Source of the DNA: Balamuthia mandrillaris
Lineage: Eukaryota; Discosea; Longamoebia; Balamuthiidae
DNA length: 64,000 nucleotides
Reading direction: 5' to 3'
Assembly: GCA_031835245.1 (NCBI GenBank)
Contig: JAVKOQ010000038.1
Coordinates: forward strand, 20,001 to 84,000
Of the stretch, positions 1-10,612 are shown piece by piece. Below the pieces are notes generated by a model. It worked only from the letters and a program-made list of their open reading frames with translations, was not told the origin of the DNA and made no database searches. The translations under genes and the position numbers were made by a program. Each line of letters starts with the position of its first letter. Within the stretch, counting starts at the first letter, position 1.

Positions 1-105
1 TTAAGAGAACCGCGTATGCTATTCTTCTTATCTTTTCTTTCCTTTTATTGCTTTCTTTTCTTCTTTTCTCACTTTATATCACGTTTTCTTATGCAAAAAA
101 AAAAG

Positions 106-495
106 TGAACGAAGCAACAGAAATAGAACTACTGAGGCGCACAATTCAAAGCTTAGAAGAGAAGTTGTTGATAGAAGAACAACGCAACCTCAGAATAGAA
201 GCGTTGCGGGCAAGCGACGCTAGTCTTTGCTATAATTGCAAAACTGCACTGCGGGACACTGCTTTGGTGCCATGTATGTCTCTCTCTTCTCTCCATTCTC
301 GCCCTCTTTTCTCTTCTCTCCTCCTCTCCTCCTCTGCTTCTCTTTTTTTTTTTTAATCTATTGCATTTTCTCTCTCAAGGTATGCATTTTCTCTACTGTT
401 GGGCATGTTGCAAACGAATGGAAGAAGATGGCGTTTGCCAGCAATGCAAGACCCCTGTTCAAGGTCTCATCAAATGTAAAGTGGATGTATATTAG
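106..495 (+). CDS. RING-finger protein, C-terminal part (5' end not in window)
   Basis: Two exons are visible: about 106-273 and 380-495 (TAG). The intron 274-379 has donor GTATGT and acceptor CAAG. Joined across the codon at 272-273/380, the reading gives a complete cysteine/histidine series: CYNC near 231-242, then LVPCMHF, YCWAC, and CQQC followed by TP. This is the C-x2-C, C-x-H, C-x2-C, C-x2-C ligand pattern of a C-terminal RING finger, a domain that usually makes a protein an E3 ubiquitin ligase. A short heptad-rich coiled coil (IELLRRTIQSLEEKLLIEEQ) lies just before it, as in coiled-coil/RING proteins. The left edge is probably an intron acceptor after a poly-A stretch (AG 104-105), because no credible start lies upstream. 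Substrate and upstream domains cannot be seen. Confidence 0.72.
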
Positions 496-1078
496 CACAA
501 CAAACTTTCCAACAAGTAAACAATAACTAAACACCAATCAGAAATCAAAATTTTTGATCGATCTTATCGCACACGTCACTCATGCGATGTCGACATCAAA
601 CCCCCATAAGGTAAAATCTTTTCGAAGAATATTTCCTAATAAAAAGGGACACAGAAAGAGGCGCCACTGTGTCCAAGATTACACACTCCTGAACGTATAC
701 GTATACGTAGCCCAACCTCAGCGTTTCCCAGCCAGAACTAACCTTTTTTGTTTTCCCTTATTTAGTAGGTGTCTCTTCGTGCAGGTAGTTACCAGCGCTG
801 AACAACCAATATAAAAAAAAATAATAAAGGAAAGAAGAAACGAGAAAATAAGGGAAGGGGTCACCACACAATCACTCTTTGCTTCAAAGCAGGCTCCGAG
901 GGCGACCGTTCCATTGGAAGTTTATTTTTGTTTGAGATTGTTTTCTGTATTTTTTTTTTTTCGTTCAAGTTCGGTCTTCCCCCTCAGACTGCTGTCTATG
1001 CGGTCGTATGGTCTTTAAAGGCCAAACCTACCTACAGCAAACACTGCAACCCAGAGTAAGACGATCAACTAAACAAAG
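496..1078. other. Intergenic region upstream of the P-ATPase-like gene
   Basis: No convincing coding sequence. It holds an inverted GATCGATC, a TGTCGACA-type palindrome (GTCGAC at 589-594), a self-complementary GTATACGTATACGTA near 695, and a CCAAT/TATA-like stretch (aaccaatataaaa) near 805-816. Transcription of the gene starting at 1079 probably begins between about 840 and 1070. Confidence 0.5.
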
Positions 1079-4000
1079 ATGTCAAATGTTAATCGGAGGA
1101 AAAGTGTTGGAGACACTCTCGATGGGGGAAGCAAAGATAAGTTAGGAGGTGGCGGCGGATCAGCTGTAGGAAGCCCTTCCCCCTCTCCTGCTAATGGCTC
1201 AGGAATCAAAAAGGTTGGGGTGATGTTTCGTGGGTCCACAGGAAGTCTTCGAGGCCCAATGGTCAAAGCCCACGACGAACCTCCAACCAAGAAAGCCAGC
1301 ACCCTTCGAGTCAAAAGCAACCCCCAAGAAATAGATAAGCTGGGCACAAATGGTCCTTCGCAGGTTTGTCCTACTATGATGCTATCGGCTATCCTTCTCC
1401 AGCATACTAACAAATCATCTACAGAGCTCAATGGAGTTAGGTGAGTCTTCCTCGGACGAAGACGACCAGAGCGGTGTCCCCCTGCGATTCGGTGGAAGGA
1501 GTGCCTCCACACCCAACACCAAAGGCAGCGTGGGAAAGTCGGTGACCATCAGCACCAAGAACGCGGTACAAAGTCAAATAGAAAAGGAGATAGAGGAGGG
1601 GAGGGAGAAGGAAAGAAAGGCGCAAGTGGAAAGGGAGAGAGAGAAGATCCGCAAAGAAAAGAGAAAGAGCTTGAGCATGCTCAAGGACAGGATGAGAGCT
1701 CAAAGAAAAGGAGAAGCCGATCCTTCGGATGAGACTGGAGGAGACGGGAGTGAGTCTCCCTCGCCCTCCGCTTCAGCTGCTTCGTCTTCGACGATTGTTC
1801 AGGTCTCTGGCCAGAAGAGAGGAAGCATTGGAGGAGTGACTATAGGAGGGAGTGGGAGTAAACCTGGAAGCAAGGCTGGCAGCAAGCCGGGAAGTAACAT
1901 CAAGGAAACAGAAGCCCAAAAGACGGAGAGAGAAACTAAGGCAGCGGCCAAAGAAGCTGAAAGGAGAGAGGCAATGGAGAAGCGGTTGCAACAGGAGGCA
2001 GAGGAGATGAGAAAGAAGGAAGAACGAGAGGAGGCGGAACGAAAGAAGGCAGAAGACTTGAAGAAGGCAGAGGAGGCCAAAAGACAGGCAGCAGCTGAGG
2101 AAAAGGCTCGGAAAGCTGCAGCGGCAGAGGAGGCAGCTCGGAAAGAAAAGGAAGACAAGGAGAGAAAGGAAAGGGAGAAAGAGAAGGAGAAACAAAAGGA
2201 AAAGGAGGAGAAGAAAAAGGAGAAGCAAAAACAAAAAGCCAAAAACGAGGATGACGAGTGGGACTTGGGTTCCGATGAAGAGAAAGAGAAAAATGCAGGC
2301 AAAAGAGACAAAGGCAAACAGAAGGACGGACGACCGCCTTCTGGGGGAGGAGGAGGAGCAGGAGAACTTCAAGCTTTGGGAGAACTCTATGAAGATGGCA
2401 CCGAAGTCTCTGAAAATTTTGTACGCCCATCACCTTGCCTTGCTGCGAATTCGCAGCCATCAAACTGACCTGTCCCACGTTCTTACTTTTCCAACAGGAC
2501 ATACATCTCATTGGCGTTCCGGCCGCCGTCAAGAGAATGCGAACGGACGTCATCAATGGTCTCTCGGAGGAAGAAGTCTTGAGGCGACGCGAGCATCACG
2601 GTGAGAATGTCATTCCTTGCCAGCAGCTTGATGATGACTACGTTCAGTACGTCTTTGCTTTCCCTCTTTATCCTCGCAGTTGCATTCTCTTGTCTCTTCT
2701 CTCTTCTCGCATCGTTTTAGTGTAAACCATCATAAAAAACAGCCTTCCTGACGAGATAGTACGAGTACGGAGAGATGGCAAGAGCGTCAGCGTCCCCTCG
2801 CGAGAGCTCGTCATCGGCGACATTGTGGAGTTGAAGAAAGGGGAGCGCATCGTGGCCGACATGTTGGTCATCAAAAGCATGTACATGATGGTGGATAACA
2901 GCCTCATCACTGGCGATCCCGAACCCCAATACCGCAGCATCAACCACACCACAGAGATTGCTCTCGAGACGGCCAACCTCTTGTTCTACGGCACGGAGGT
3001 GACGGCCGGAGAGGGCCTGGGGTTGGTCTATAGCATTGGAGGAAAGACCATACTAGGAAGAATGTTGTTGTATAACGAAGAGTCGCAGGCTAGAAAGGAC
3101 AGTAAGCTGAGTGGACCGAGGGCAAAAAAGAACATCCTGAAAATGTTGCAAAAGAAGGGCATTCAGTGCAAGGACGAAAGAGCAGGTTCGTTTGCTCGCT
3201 TTCTCTCTTTATCTCTGTGAACAGAAGTAATAATCAAATCGGACAGCTGCTCGCTTGGGAAAAGTAACAGCGTTGGTGGTGGACATGGGCGGTGTAATTA
3301 CCGAAAACAAGCTCAGTATTTGTTCGTTTTCCCTCCTGTTTCTTGTTCTTGTTCTTCTTCTTCTTCTTCTTCTTCTTCTTCTTCTTGTTCTTCTTCTTGT
3401 TCTTCTTGTTCTTCTTCTTCTTCTTGTTCTTCTTGTTCTTCTTGTACTTCTTGTTCTTGTTCTTCTCCTTCTCCTTCTTGTCCTGTTGTTCTTCTTCCTC
3501 CTTTGGGTTATATAATTCTCATATGAACAAAACAGCCTACCTACTTATGGATGGACAAATCTTCAACACAGCAGAGAAGATTCCAGATGAGAGTCGCTCC
3601 TTCCCCATCGTCATGCAGACAGCTGTCCTTTCCACAAATGCCTACTTCAGCAAACCCTCAACGCCAAGAGTGGTGACCGGCAAAACGAGGAAGGATCGAG
3701 TGGAGAAGCTCTTTCATGCGGACAACATGGAGGTGGTCGAGTACGACCTTACAAGCGGCGCTCTGCTGAGGTTCTATGAGAAGTATCCACCAAAGAAGAG
3801 GGACAAGCCTCGAGAGTCTTCTCTTTACAGCGAAATGGTTTGATCTTCTCTCTTGCTCTGTCTCTCATGAAACGCTAACACAACCAATGTGCCAAAAGGA
3901 ACGAGAACTTTACCAGAAGGTGGCTGAAGATGAAAGCGATATTCGCGTCAGTGTACACAGAGTGCCCGCAGCGGAATGTGAGGAACACGAAAAGCCAGAG

Positions 4001-5107
4001 GCAGAGCTGACACCCGAGGAGAAGAAGAAGAAGGAGGTCCGGGGGCGACAAACCTTTGTGGTCTGCATGTACGGACCCTTCAACGTCATCCTGCAGCATT
4101 GCACCTCCATCCTCTACAAGGGAGAGCGCTTCAAGCTGGACTCTGCCGCCGCCGACAACCTCAAGGCCAAAGCCAACGAGCTCTTTGCATACGGAGAGCG
4201 ATCGGTGGCCCTGGCGTGGCTGCCTCTCTATGAAGACAAGTTTCCTGAGGACTATGAGTTCGACTCCTTCTCCATGAACTTCCCCGTGGTAAGCTTTCTC
4301 CCTTACTTTCTTTCTCCTTGTCCGAGCAAAGAAGTTAACTTCCGGGTATACAAACCTAACAGAAGGAAATGTGTTTCGTGGCATTGGTCTCGACGGCTCC
4401 TCGCCCTATGCCGAACATCCACCGCATCATCAGCAAGTGCAGAGAGGCCAAGCTGAGGATCGTGATGGTCTCCAGTGAGGGTCCAGCGGCCGTAAGCCTT
4501 CTAGGCAAGAAAGTGGGGCTCCTCACGCACGACACCGTCTACGACATTGCAGAGAAGGAAGGCTGTCGCGTGGACGAGCTCACGAGGAAGCAGGTGGAGA
4601 GCGCCCGGTCCGTGGTGATAGATGGGCTCAGCCTCATTGCCACGGAACAGCTCACCAAAATTTGCCAAAGCTATGATGAGGTCGTCATTGCGAAGTATGA
4701 ATTCCCTCTTTCGCTCCTCTTATCTCTCTTACTCTCTCGTGGAAGAAACTTACCTAGTGAAACAAACCAGCACGGACCCAACACAAAAGATAAAAGTGGT
4801 GCATGCCATACAAAAAGTGTCGGACTCGGAGGTGGTGGCCTGCACTGGCTTTCTTCCCAACGACATGCCGTCCCTTGCACAGAGCGATGTTGGGCTGGCA
4901 ATGGCCGGCAGCATGGAAGCCGTTCAACAGGCTGCAGACGTGGTGCTCGGCGAAGGCTCCCTTGAAACCATCCTGGAAGCCGTTGAGCTTGGTATGTTTG
5001 TTTCTTTGCTCTTCTTCTTCTGCTCTTTGTTAACCCTTTCGTGTTCTGTTTTAAAAACCACTACAGTGAAAAAGAAAAGCGGAGGAGGTGGATGCATGGT
5101 TCAGTAG
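1079..5107 (+). CDS. Membrane-segment-less P2C (Na/K-ATPase-like) P-type ATPase homologue with C-terminal CaaX box; likely pseudo-enzyme
   Basis: Ten exons: 1079-1363, 1425-2420, 2498-2646, 2743-3185, 3247-3315, 3536-3837, 3899-4288, 4363-4694, 4771-4991, 5067-5107. They sum to 3228 nt in frame, 1075 aa. Residues 1-420 are low complexity, largely a charged Lys/Glu coiled coil. Then come, in order, the P2C cytosolic elements: N-terminal GLSEEEVLRRR, an A domain with VDNSLITGDPEPQ (TGES replaced by TGDP, about 533-536), a P-site VVDMGGVITENK (Asp637 kept, DKTGT replaced by DMGGV), an N domain with MYGPFN in place of MKGAPE (about 805-810), TAPR for DPPR, SSEGP for TGDHP (about 915-919), and TGFLPND for TGDGVND (about 1014-1020). 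The places where M1-M4 should lie have no hydrophobic stretch, and M5-M10 are absent. The protein ends KKKSGGGGCMVQ, a basic patch plus a CaaX box with Gln last (farnesyl-type). Ion transport is therefore excluded. A lipid-anchored scaffold or regulator is my inference. Confidence 0.85.
3340..3480 (+). repeat. Intronic TTC/TTG microsatellite in the P-ATPase-like gene
   Basis: A run of TTC units broken by TTG fills most of the intron 3316-3535. It is pyrimidine-rich on the sense strand. Long open frames through it (poly-Ser, poly-Leu, poly-Phe) are artefacts. Confidence 0.9.
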
Positions 5108-5252
5108 TTGTTGCGTTGGTGGCTATGAGCGCCAATGCCTGGTTTAAGGAGGAAGAAAGAAACATGGTTTCACCACTTGTTATTTGTTTGTTTTAACATT
5201 TAAAAACTTAAAAGAGTACACTTACCTTTTCTCTGTTTTTGTGGTGGTGAGC

Positions 5253-6410
5253 TTAATGGTGTTGCGGGGAAGAAGAGTCTTCAGAGGATGGTTGAGCTTG
5301 AAGAATGGAGCCATCAGCAAGCGCTTGAACGTCCTCCCAGGAAACAAACTTTTGGCCATATTCGCAATAAGCATTGAGGAGCACGTCGATTCGTTCGTTG
5401 CTCTCTGATAATATCCGAAACAACTGCAAAAGAAATGGTGAAGAAAAGGCAGAGAAAGAGCAACAGAGAAGAACAAGAGAGAAGAGGAGAAGGGCAGAGA
5501 AGCAGAAAAGCAAGGGAAGAGAAGAAGAAGAAGAAGAAGAAGAAGAAGAAGAAGAAGAAGAAGAAGAAGAAGAAGAACAAGAACAAGAACAAGAATAAGA
5601 AGAAGAAGAAGAACAAGAAGAACAAGAAAGAGAAGAAGAAGAACAAAGAGAAACAGACCAGCAGAGGAGCGGAACAGCAGAGACGAAAGTTGACGAACGA
5701 GAGAAGAGAGGCAAAGAAGCAGACAGAGAGGGGCAAAGAAGTTAGCATAGAGAGAGAGATGAGAAGAGAAGAGAACGAGGGCAGTCCTTCCACTCAAAAC
5801 GTACCTCAACTCCACTCAAGGAGGCGGCCTGCATGCTCTCAATGCCCGTCAAGCCAAGGAACTCCTCCAACCGCCGCTTCGAGCTGAAGGCCGGCAGCTT
5901 CATGGTATTGGGCGGCTCGGCAGGGTCCACCGAAGGCACCATCAAAAAGTTCAACTCTGGCCCGTTCTCCCCCTTGCGCCCTATCTCTTCCTCGCCGCTT
6001 GGTGGTTGAGCGAGGACCCACAGCCGGGTTTCTGCGAGGAGGCGGAGCAGGGCTGGGCTTTGCTTGATGTCTCCCATGGGAGCACGCAGCAGCTCCACCT
6101 CGAGGTCGTTGGTGGTCCACAGTGGCGGCGTTGTTGCTGTTTCGCGTTCTTCATAAGACGAAGAAGAAAAAGGGGAGGAGGGAAGGAAGGAAGGAGGAAG
6201 GGAGCGATCCTTTGCGATGTTGGGAGGAACAAGAAGAGCAGTCTTGTGGGATGAAAAGGAGGTGAGCGTTGGAAGAGCAGAAGAAGGACGATGAGCGGGT
6301 AAAAGAGTGGTGAGACTCCTCCAAGGGCTCTGAGCCTTGTGGAGCTGTCGGGCCTGGCAGAAGGAGAAGGAGAAGGAGTATGAAGAGGAGGAGGAGGAGG
6401 CGACTCTCAT
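5253..6410 (-). CDS. SseB-like domain protein with probable mitochondrial presequence
   Basis: Two exons on the minus strand, 6410-5805 and 5423-5253, give 258 aa in frame with a TAA stop. The intron 5424-5804 (GTACGT...TTTGCAG) is filled by a TTC repeat on the sense strand. Residues 1-70 are rich in Ser, Arg, Leu and Phe with almost no acidic residues, as expected of a mitochondrial targeting peptide. The middle has the pattern of the SseB N-terminal family: a hydrophobic strand LWVLAQP, a variable loop, NFLMVPSVD, then KLPAFSSKRRLEEFLG, matching the family's 'lPAFTSxerL' signature. Eukaryotic members are of unknown function, so no role is assigned. It shares a short promoter region with the methyltransferase gene that starts at 6647. 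Confidence 0.7.
5519..5645. repeat. (GAA)n/(TTC)n intronic microsatellite
   Basis: Nearly pure GAA followed by GAACAA-type units on the plus strand, inside the intron 5424-5804 of the minus-strand SseB-like gene. It is thus TTC on the sense strand. Confidence 0.95.
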
Positions 6411-6646
6411 TTCCTTTTTATTATTTTTATTATTTTTTTGTGTTTTTTTCTTTTGAGGGGAATTACGTCAGCAATGTGACGTCATCGATGACATCATCAG
6501 GACACGTAACAGTTCACTAAAAAAAGAAAAAGTGACGTGGTATATAGTTTTTGGCGCATTAAACCGAGAAAAGGAAAACTCAAATGACGCTTCGCTCAGC
6601 TCGTCGACAAGAAAGGAGCAGACTTTGAAACAAAAGAAGGAACACC
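6411..6646. promoter_or_regulatory. Bidirectional promoter with clustered CRE-like sites
   Basis: This 236-bp gap separates two divergent genes. It contains TTACGTCA at 6463-6470, a perfect TGACGTCA palindrome at 6477-6484, an adjacent ATGACATCATCA, and TGACGTGG near 6534. TGACGTCA is the classical binding site of CREB/ATF-type bZIP factors. Which gene it controls, or whether both, cannot be read from sequence. A TATA-like GGTATATAG follows near 6539. Confidence 0.5.
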
Positions 6647-8421
6647 ATGGGAGGAGAGGAGGACCCCAGAGAGAGGTCATTGCAAATCCAACGCCTGGTG
6701 AGGATTTTGGTCTACCTAGGTTTAGCGGCCTTTTGGACTGTGGGTGTGTACAAAGTTATAAATATGTATGTTCCCTCGGAAGGTTCTATCCAGGATCACA
6801 TTAGCACATGGAGGGGAGGGTACCAGGTGAGGGAGAGCCGGATGAGAGACAAATACTTGAACGTGATACGGGACTCGCTCACTGGGGCTGCACTTCTTAC
6901 AATGTTAGCGGTCGTTTTTGTCTTCTTTTTGTTTTTCTGTGCGGGCCTGTGTGCGTTTTCTTTTTTTTTCTTGTTTTTCCTGACTGAATAATCCATCTCT
7001 TATTTTCAAAGCGACCGTGATGCATTGCGCTGTTGGGAACAGAACCTTCCAGAAAGTGCTTGTCCTCCAGCAGACCCTCGGAAAAGGCAGATCGGTCAAG
7101 GTTCGCCCTCTGTTGTCGTTGTTCTTCTTAAACCCTTGTTGATTTTATTATTCTCCGTTTACATCGTGGTGTGCATATGGGTTTAGATTGGCCTGTATCA
7201 GGGTTGACAATGATTGGGACTGCACGAATGAATAACATCCGAAACTTATTGGAACGAGTGGAAAAAGAGAACATTCCTGGCGATTTTATGGAGGTACATC
7301 TTTTCTGTATCTTAAAATGGTCTTCTCTTTGTCCTTCTCTTTTTTTTTCTTCCACCCCTTTCTTTTTCGCAAATATTCTCTTCCTTTCCCTAACCTTTTG
7401 CATCCATTCGAAAGTGTGGCGTATGGAGAGGGGGTGCTTCAATCTATGCACAGGCTGTGCTTTCATCAGGGAACATTGATCGTCACGTCTGGTTGGCAGA
7501 TTCCTTCCAGGGGCTTCCGCGTCCAAGAACCAGCAATGACGTCGAGATGTGGAGCCAAATGGATTATCTCAAGGTTGGTGTGCAAGTTGCAATTTTCTTT
7601 GGTTAAACACCGAACTATTAGGTGGCTATGGAGGACGTTGTGGAGAACTTCAAAGCATTCGATCTCTTCGATCCAGAGCGCGTTCACTTTTGCAAAGGTT
7701 TCTTTGTGGACAGCCTTCCTACATGCCACCCAAAACAGGCATAGTTTTCTTTGTCTCTTTCAACCTTGTGCCTAAACGTGTATTAGTTTGCTTTGTCCTT
7801 TAAAAGAGGTGGCTGACAAAACTCAACATCAGATTGCAGTGCTACGCATGGACGGGGACATGTATGAGTCTACTATGGACCAGCTCTTCAATCTCTATCC
7901 TTTCGTTCGTCTCCCTCTTAGCAATGCTATGCTGTTACTTGCCCTCAACGCACTCTCCATTTGTGAAGGTAACATTAGGCGGATTCATAGTTGTGGATGA
8001 CTGGCAGATACCTGCATGTCAAAGGGCCGTAAAGGACTTTTGGGAATGGCATGGACTAACACAAGCGGTGACGCCTGTCGCAATCGACGACTGGAGTCTC
8101 TACTGGAAAAAGACGAGCGAGGTTCCGTTACAGTGGCATCGTTACCAGGCGCTTTTGAAAGACTCTCCCCAAACAGAAAGAAAAGAAGAAGCACAGCCCA
8201 AGTATTCGGAAAGAGCACTTCGCAAAGAGGAGAGAAAAAGAGAGCTGGAGGGCAGGAAAATCGAAAGACAAACCGAACGACTGACAAAAAAAGATCAAAG
8301 CAAGACGGACGCTAACCGACGACATGGGGTGGACGTCTACAAAGATGAAGCAGTCGGGCAACGAACGGTGCAAACTTTATCTTCTTGGAGTCCAGGAATA
8401 CAAGAGATGGTAGAATATTGA
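6647..8421 (+). CDS. TylF/macrocin-O-methyltransferase family protein, copy 1, with signal anchor
   Basis: Seven exons: 6647-6903, 7012-7100, 7187-7293, 7415-7573, 7622-7738, 7833-7904, 7969-8421 (TGA), 417 aa. Residues about 15-35 (RILVYLGLAAFWTVGVYKVI) form a single N-terminal hydrophobic anchor, so the enzyme is probably a type II membrane protein with a lumenal catalytic domain. The domain shows TylF-family motifs: MIGTARMNNIRNLLE, DFMECGVWRGGAS (SAM-binding loop), HVWLADSFQGLP, LRMDGDMYESTMDQL and GGFIVVDDW (metal-ligand aspartates). The family transfers methyl groups from S-adenosylmethionine to sugar hydroxyls. The substrate here is unknown. Unlike copy 2 it has a long basic C-terminal tail. 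The intron at 7739 starts with GC (CAG|GCATAG), supported by both paralogs having an intron at the same codon. Confidence 0.82.
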
Positions 8422-8695
8422 TGAATTGAGATGCACTTCAAAATTCATGGTGAAGGCAGGGCTTCGTGCATGAAGTGCGTTTTTTACTGAGAGCCATGCG
8501 GCATGGGAATGGTCCAGTGGCGTACGCTCAAGTTCGTTGGTGTCTGCAGAATAAAGTATCTGAGACCTCCTCTGGCCCACCTATTCTCCTATATATAGTC
8601 AAATCGTTGAAACGATTCGTCAACGAGAGACCGTTGTTTCCTTTAGCGTTGTGCTGGGGGTTAAAAGGTGTTGAAACAGCGTTCATCGAGTTGAA
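8422..8695. other. Intergenic region between TylF copies 1 and 2
   Basis: No coding signal. A TATATATAG sequence near 8588-8596, about 100 bp before the copy 2 start codon, is the best core-promoter candidate. Confidence 0.4.
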
Positions 8696-10450
8696 ATGGG
8701 GAGTGAGGACGGGACCCCACGCTCCGTCAGACCGCCAGGCGGGCTGGCCCGGCACATACCGTTGTGGCTGGCCATAGCGGTGAGCAGCGCCACGGTCACC
8801 TATCTGCTGTTGGCTGTTTCGGAGGCGGAGAACGCAGCGCCTTCGTGCATCCAGCTCTCCCGTGAGCCCTCCTCGCTTTCGCGCCTTCATGAGGACACGA
8901 TGAGACAAAAGTACTTGGAAGTGCTTCGTGACTCGCTGACGGCCGCTGCTTTTCGGAAGACGTAAGCCACCTCCTTCCCATTGTGTTGTCTTGTTACCAG
9001 CGGATGTTTACCCTTCTCTTTGTACAGGGAGATGGATGCATCGGCGTGCTGGGTTGAAAAGAAGAAGATAAAGCCGTTTTGTCCTCCAATGAACCCTGTG
9101 AAAAGACACGAAGGAGGAGGTTAGTTCAGTACCTTTTTTTTTTGTTCTCCTTGTGCTCATCTCAGACGCCCGGTCTCCAGACTGGCCTATCACGGGCGTG
9201 TCCATGATTGGAACGTTGCGTATGAACAACATCCGTGAGCTGTTAGAACGAGCTGAACAAGAAAACATTCCCGGTGACTTTATGGAGGTTGGTATGCTTG
9301 AGCTGCTCTTCTACATGTTCTCCTTGCTGTTGTGGCTTTGTTGCTTATTCTCACAGTCCTCTTCTCACCGTTATCCTTCTGACTTTGTATCCTCACCAAA
9401 GTGTGGGGTATGGCGAGGCGGAGCATCCATCTTCGCACAGGCTGTTCTGTCGTCAGCCAACATCGACCGTCACGTCTGGTTGGCCGATTCCTTCCGAGGC
9501 TTGCCTCCTCCTCGAACCTCAAAAGACACGACTTACTGGAATGAAATCAGCTATCTTGAGGTTCCGAACCTTCCTTTACTGTTCCGTTTTGTTTCAAACA
9601 CGGGACCTACCCTCCTCCCTCCTACCCAACAGGTGTCAATGGAGGAGGTGATCGAAAACTTCAAGGCTTTCGGGCTCTACCACCCCGAGCGGCTTCACTT
9701 TTGCAAAGGATACTTTGTGGACTCCCTCCCTCATTGCCATCCCTCCAAGGTTGGTTGCTGTGATGATTCAATGCGGTCACTTTACTCACTGCAAAGGTTA
9801 TTCCCAACCATCAGATAGCGGTGCTTCGAATGGACGGGGACATGTACGAGTCCACCATGGATCAGCTTTTCAATCTCTATCCTTTGGTCCAATTTCCCTC
9901 TTCTTTCCCTCTTTTCTTCTCTTCACTGTATCTAACGCATCCCCACTCACACTCTCCTCTCTCACCGCTCACTCTCCTCTCCGCCTCCTCTCGCTTGTCG
10001 TTTCATCATCATTCTCTTCTCTTCATCGTTCTCTTCTCTTCTCTTCATCGTTCTCTTCTCTTCATCGTTCTCTTCTCTTCTCTTCATCGTTCTCTTCTCT
10101 TCTCTTCTCTTCTCTTCTCTTCTCTTCTCTTCTCTTCTCTTCTCTTCTCTTCTCTTCTCTCTTCTCTTCTCTTCTCTTCTCTTCGTCGTTCTCTTCTCTT
10201 CTGGTCGTTCTGAATAAACAACAAGCAGGTTTCCTTGGGTGGGTTTGTTATAGTGGACGACTGGACCATTGAATATGCCAGAGAGGCCGTAAAGGACTTT
10301 TGGGAGTGGCATGGCCTCCTGGAGGAAGTGACTCCCGTTAGCATAGACCGCTACAGCATCTACTGGCAAAAGCCCAGGGAGGTCTCCTTGCAATGGCATC
10401 GGTATGAGGCCCTCCTCCCTGGGAAGGGTTCCCCTCCGGAGAAGCCATAG
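8696..10450 (+). CDS. TylF/macrocin-O-methyltransferase family protein, copy 2
   Basis: Seven exons: 8696-8961, 9028-9119, 9181-9287, 9402-9560, 9633-9749, 9815-9886, 10229-10450 (TAG), 344 aa. Exons 3-6 have the same lengths as copy 1 (107, 159, 117, 72 nt), so the architecture is duplicated intact. A hydrophobic anchor (LWLAIAVSSATVTYLLLAV) lies at about residues 23-41. The catalytic motifs are complete: MIGTLRMNNIRELLE, CGVWRGGAS, HVWLADSFRGLP, LRMDGDMYESTMDQL, GGFVIVDDW, and the C-terminal WHRYEALL. The acceptor of exon 3 is ambiguous: AG at 9164-9165 also keeps frame and adds five residues; I prefer 9181 because it matches copies 1 and 3. This is the copy most likely to be an active sugar O-methyltransferase of the secretory pathway. 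The intron 9887-10228 is filled by CTTCT repeats. Confidence 0.83.
9990..10205 (+). repeat. Intronic CTTCT satellite with TCATCGTTCT interruptions (TylF copy 2)
   Basis: Tandem CTTCT pentamers interspersed with TTCATCGTTCTC units inside intron 6 of copy 2. The same unit mixture fills the homologous intron of copy 3 (11960-12385), so it pre-dates or moved with the duplication. Confidence 0.9.
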
Positions 10451-10612
10451 TATCCACCACAGTGTTGTTCCTCTGTTTATACATATAAATGCCTTTGGGA
10501 GTCTCTTTTCTCTCTTGTGCAAGCAAGCAACACCTCCCCGATGATGAAGCTGAAGGCCATTCTAGCACCTTGTTAGGGTTGAGAAGCTTTAGGACCTTTA
10601 TCATTTTTTTCA
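10451..10612. other. Intergenic region between TylF copies 2 and 3
   Basis: Short spacer without coding signal. An AT-rich ACATATAAAT near 10481 may be a TATA element for copy 3. Confidence 0.35.

Noticed and set aside
5222-5815. Poly-Leu, poly-Ser and poly-Phe frames over GAA/TTC arrays (also at 3255-3526, 11228-11459, 25180-25484)
   Set aside because: These are translations of intronic microsatellites.
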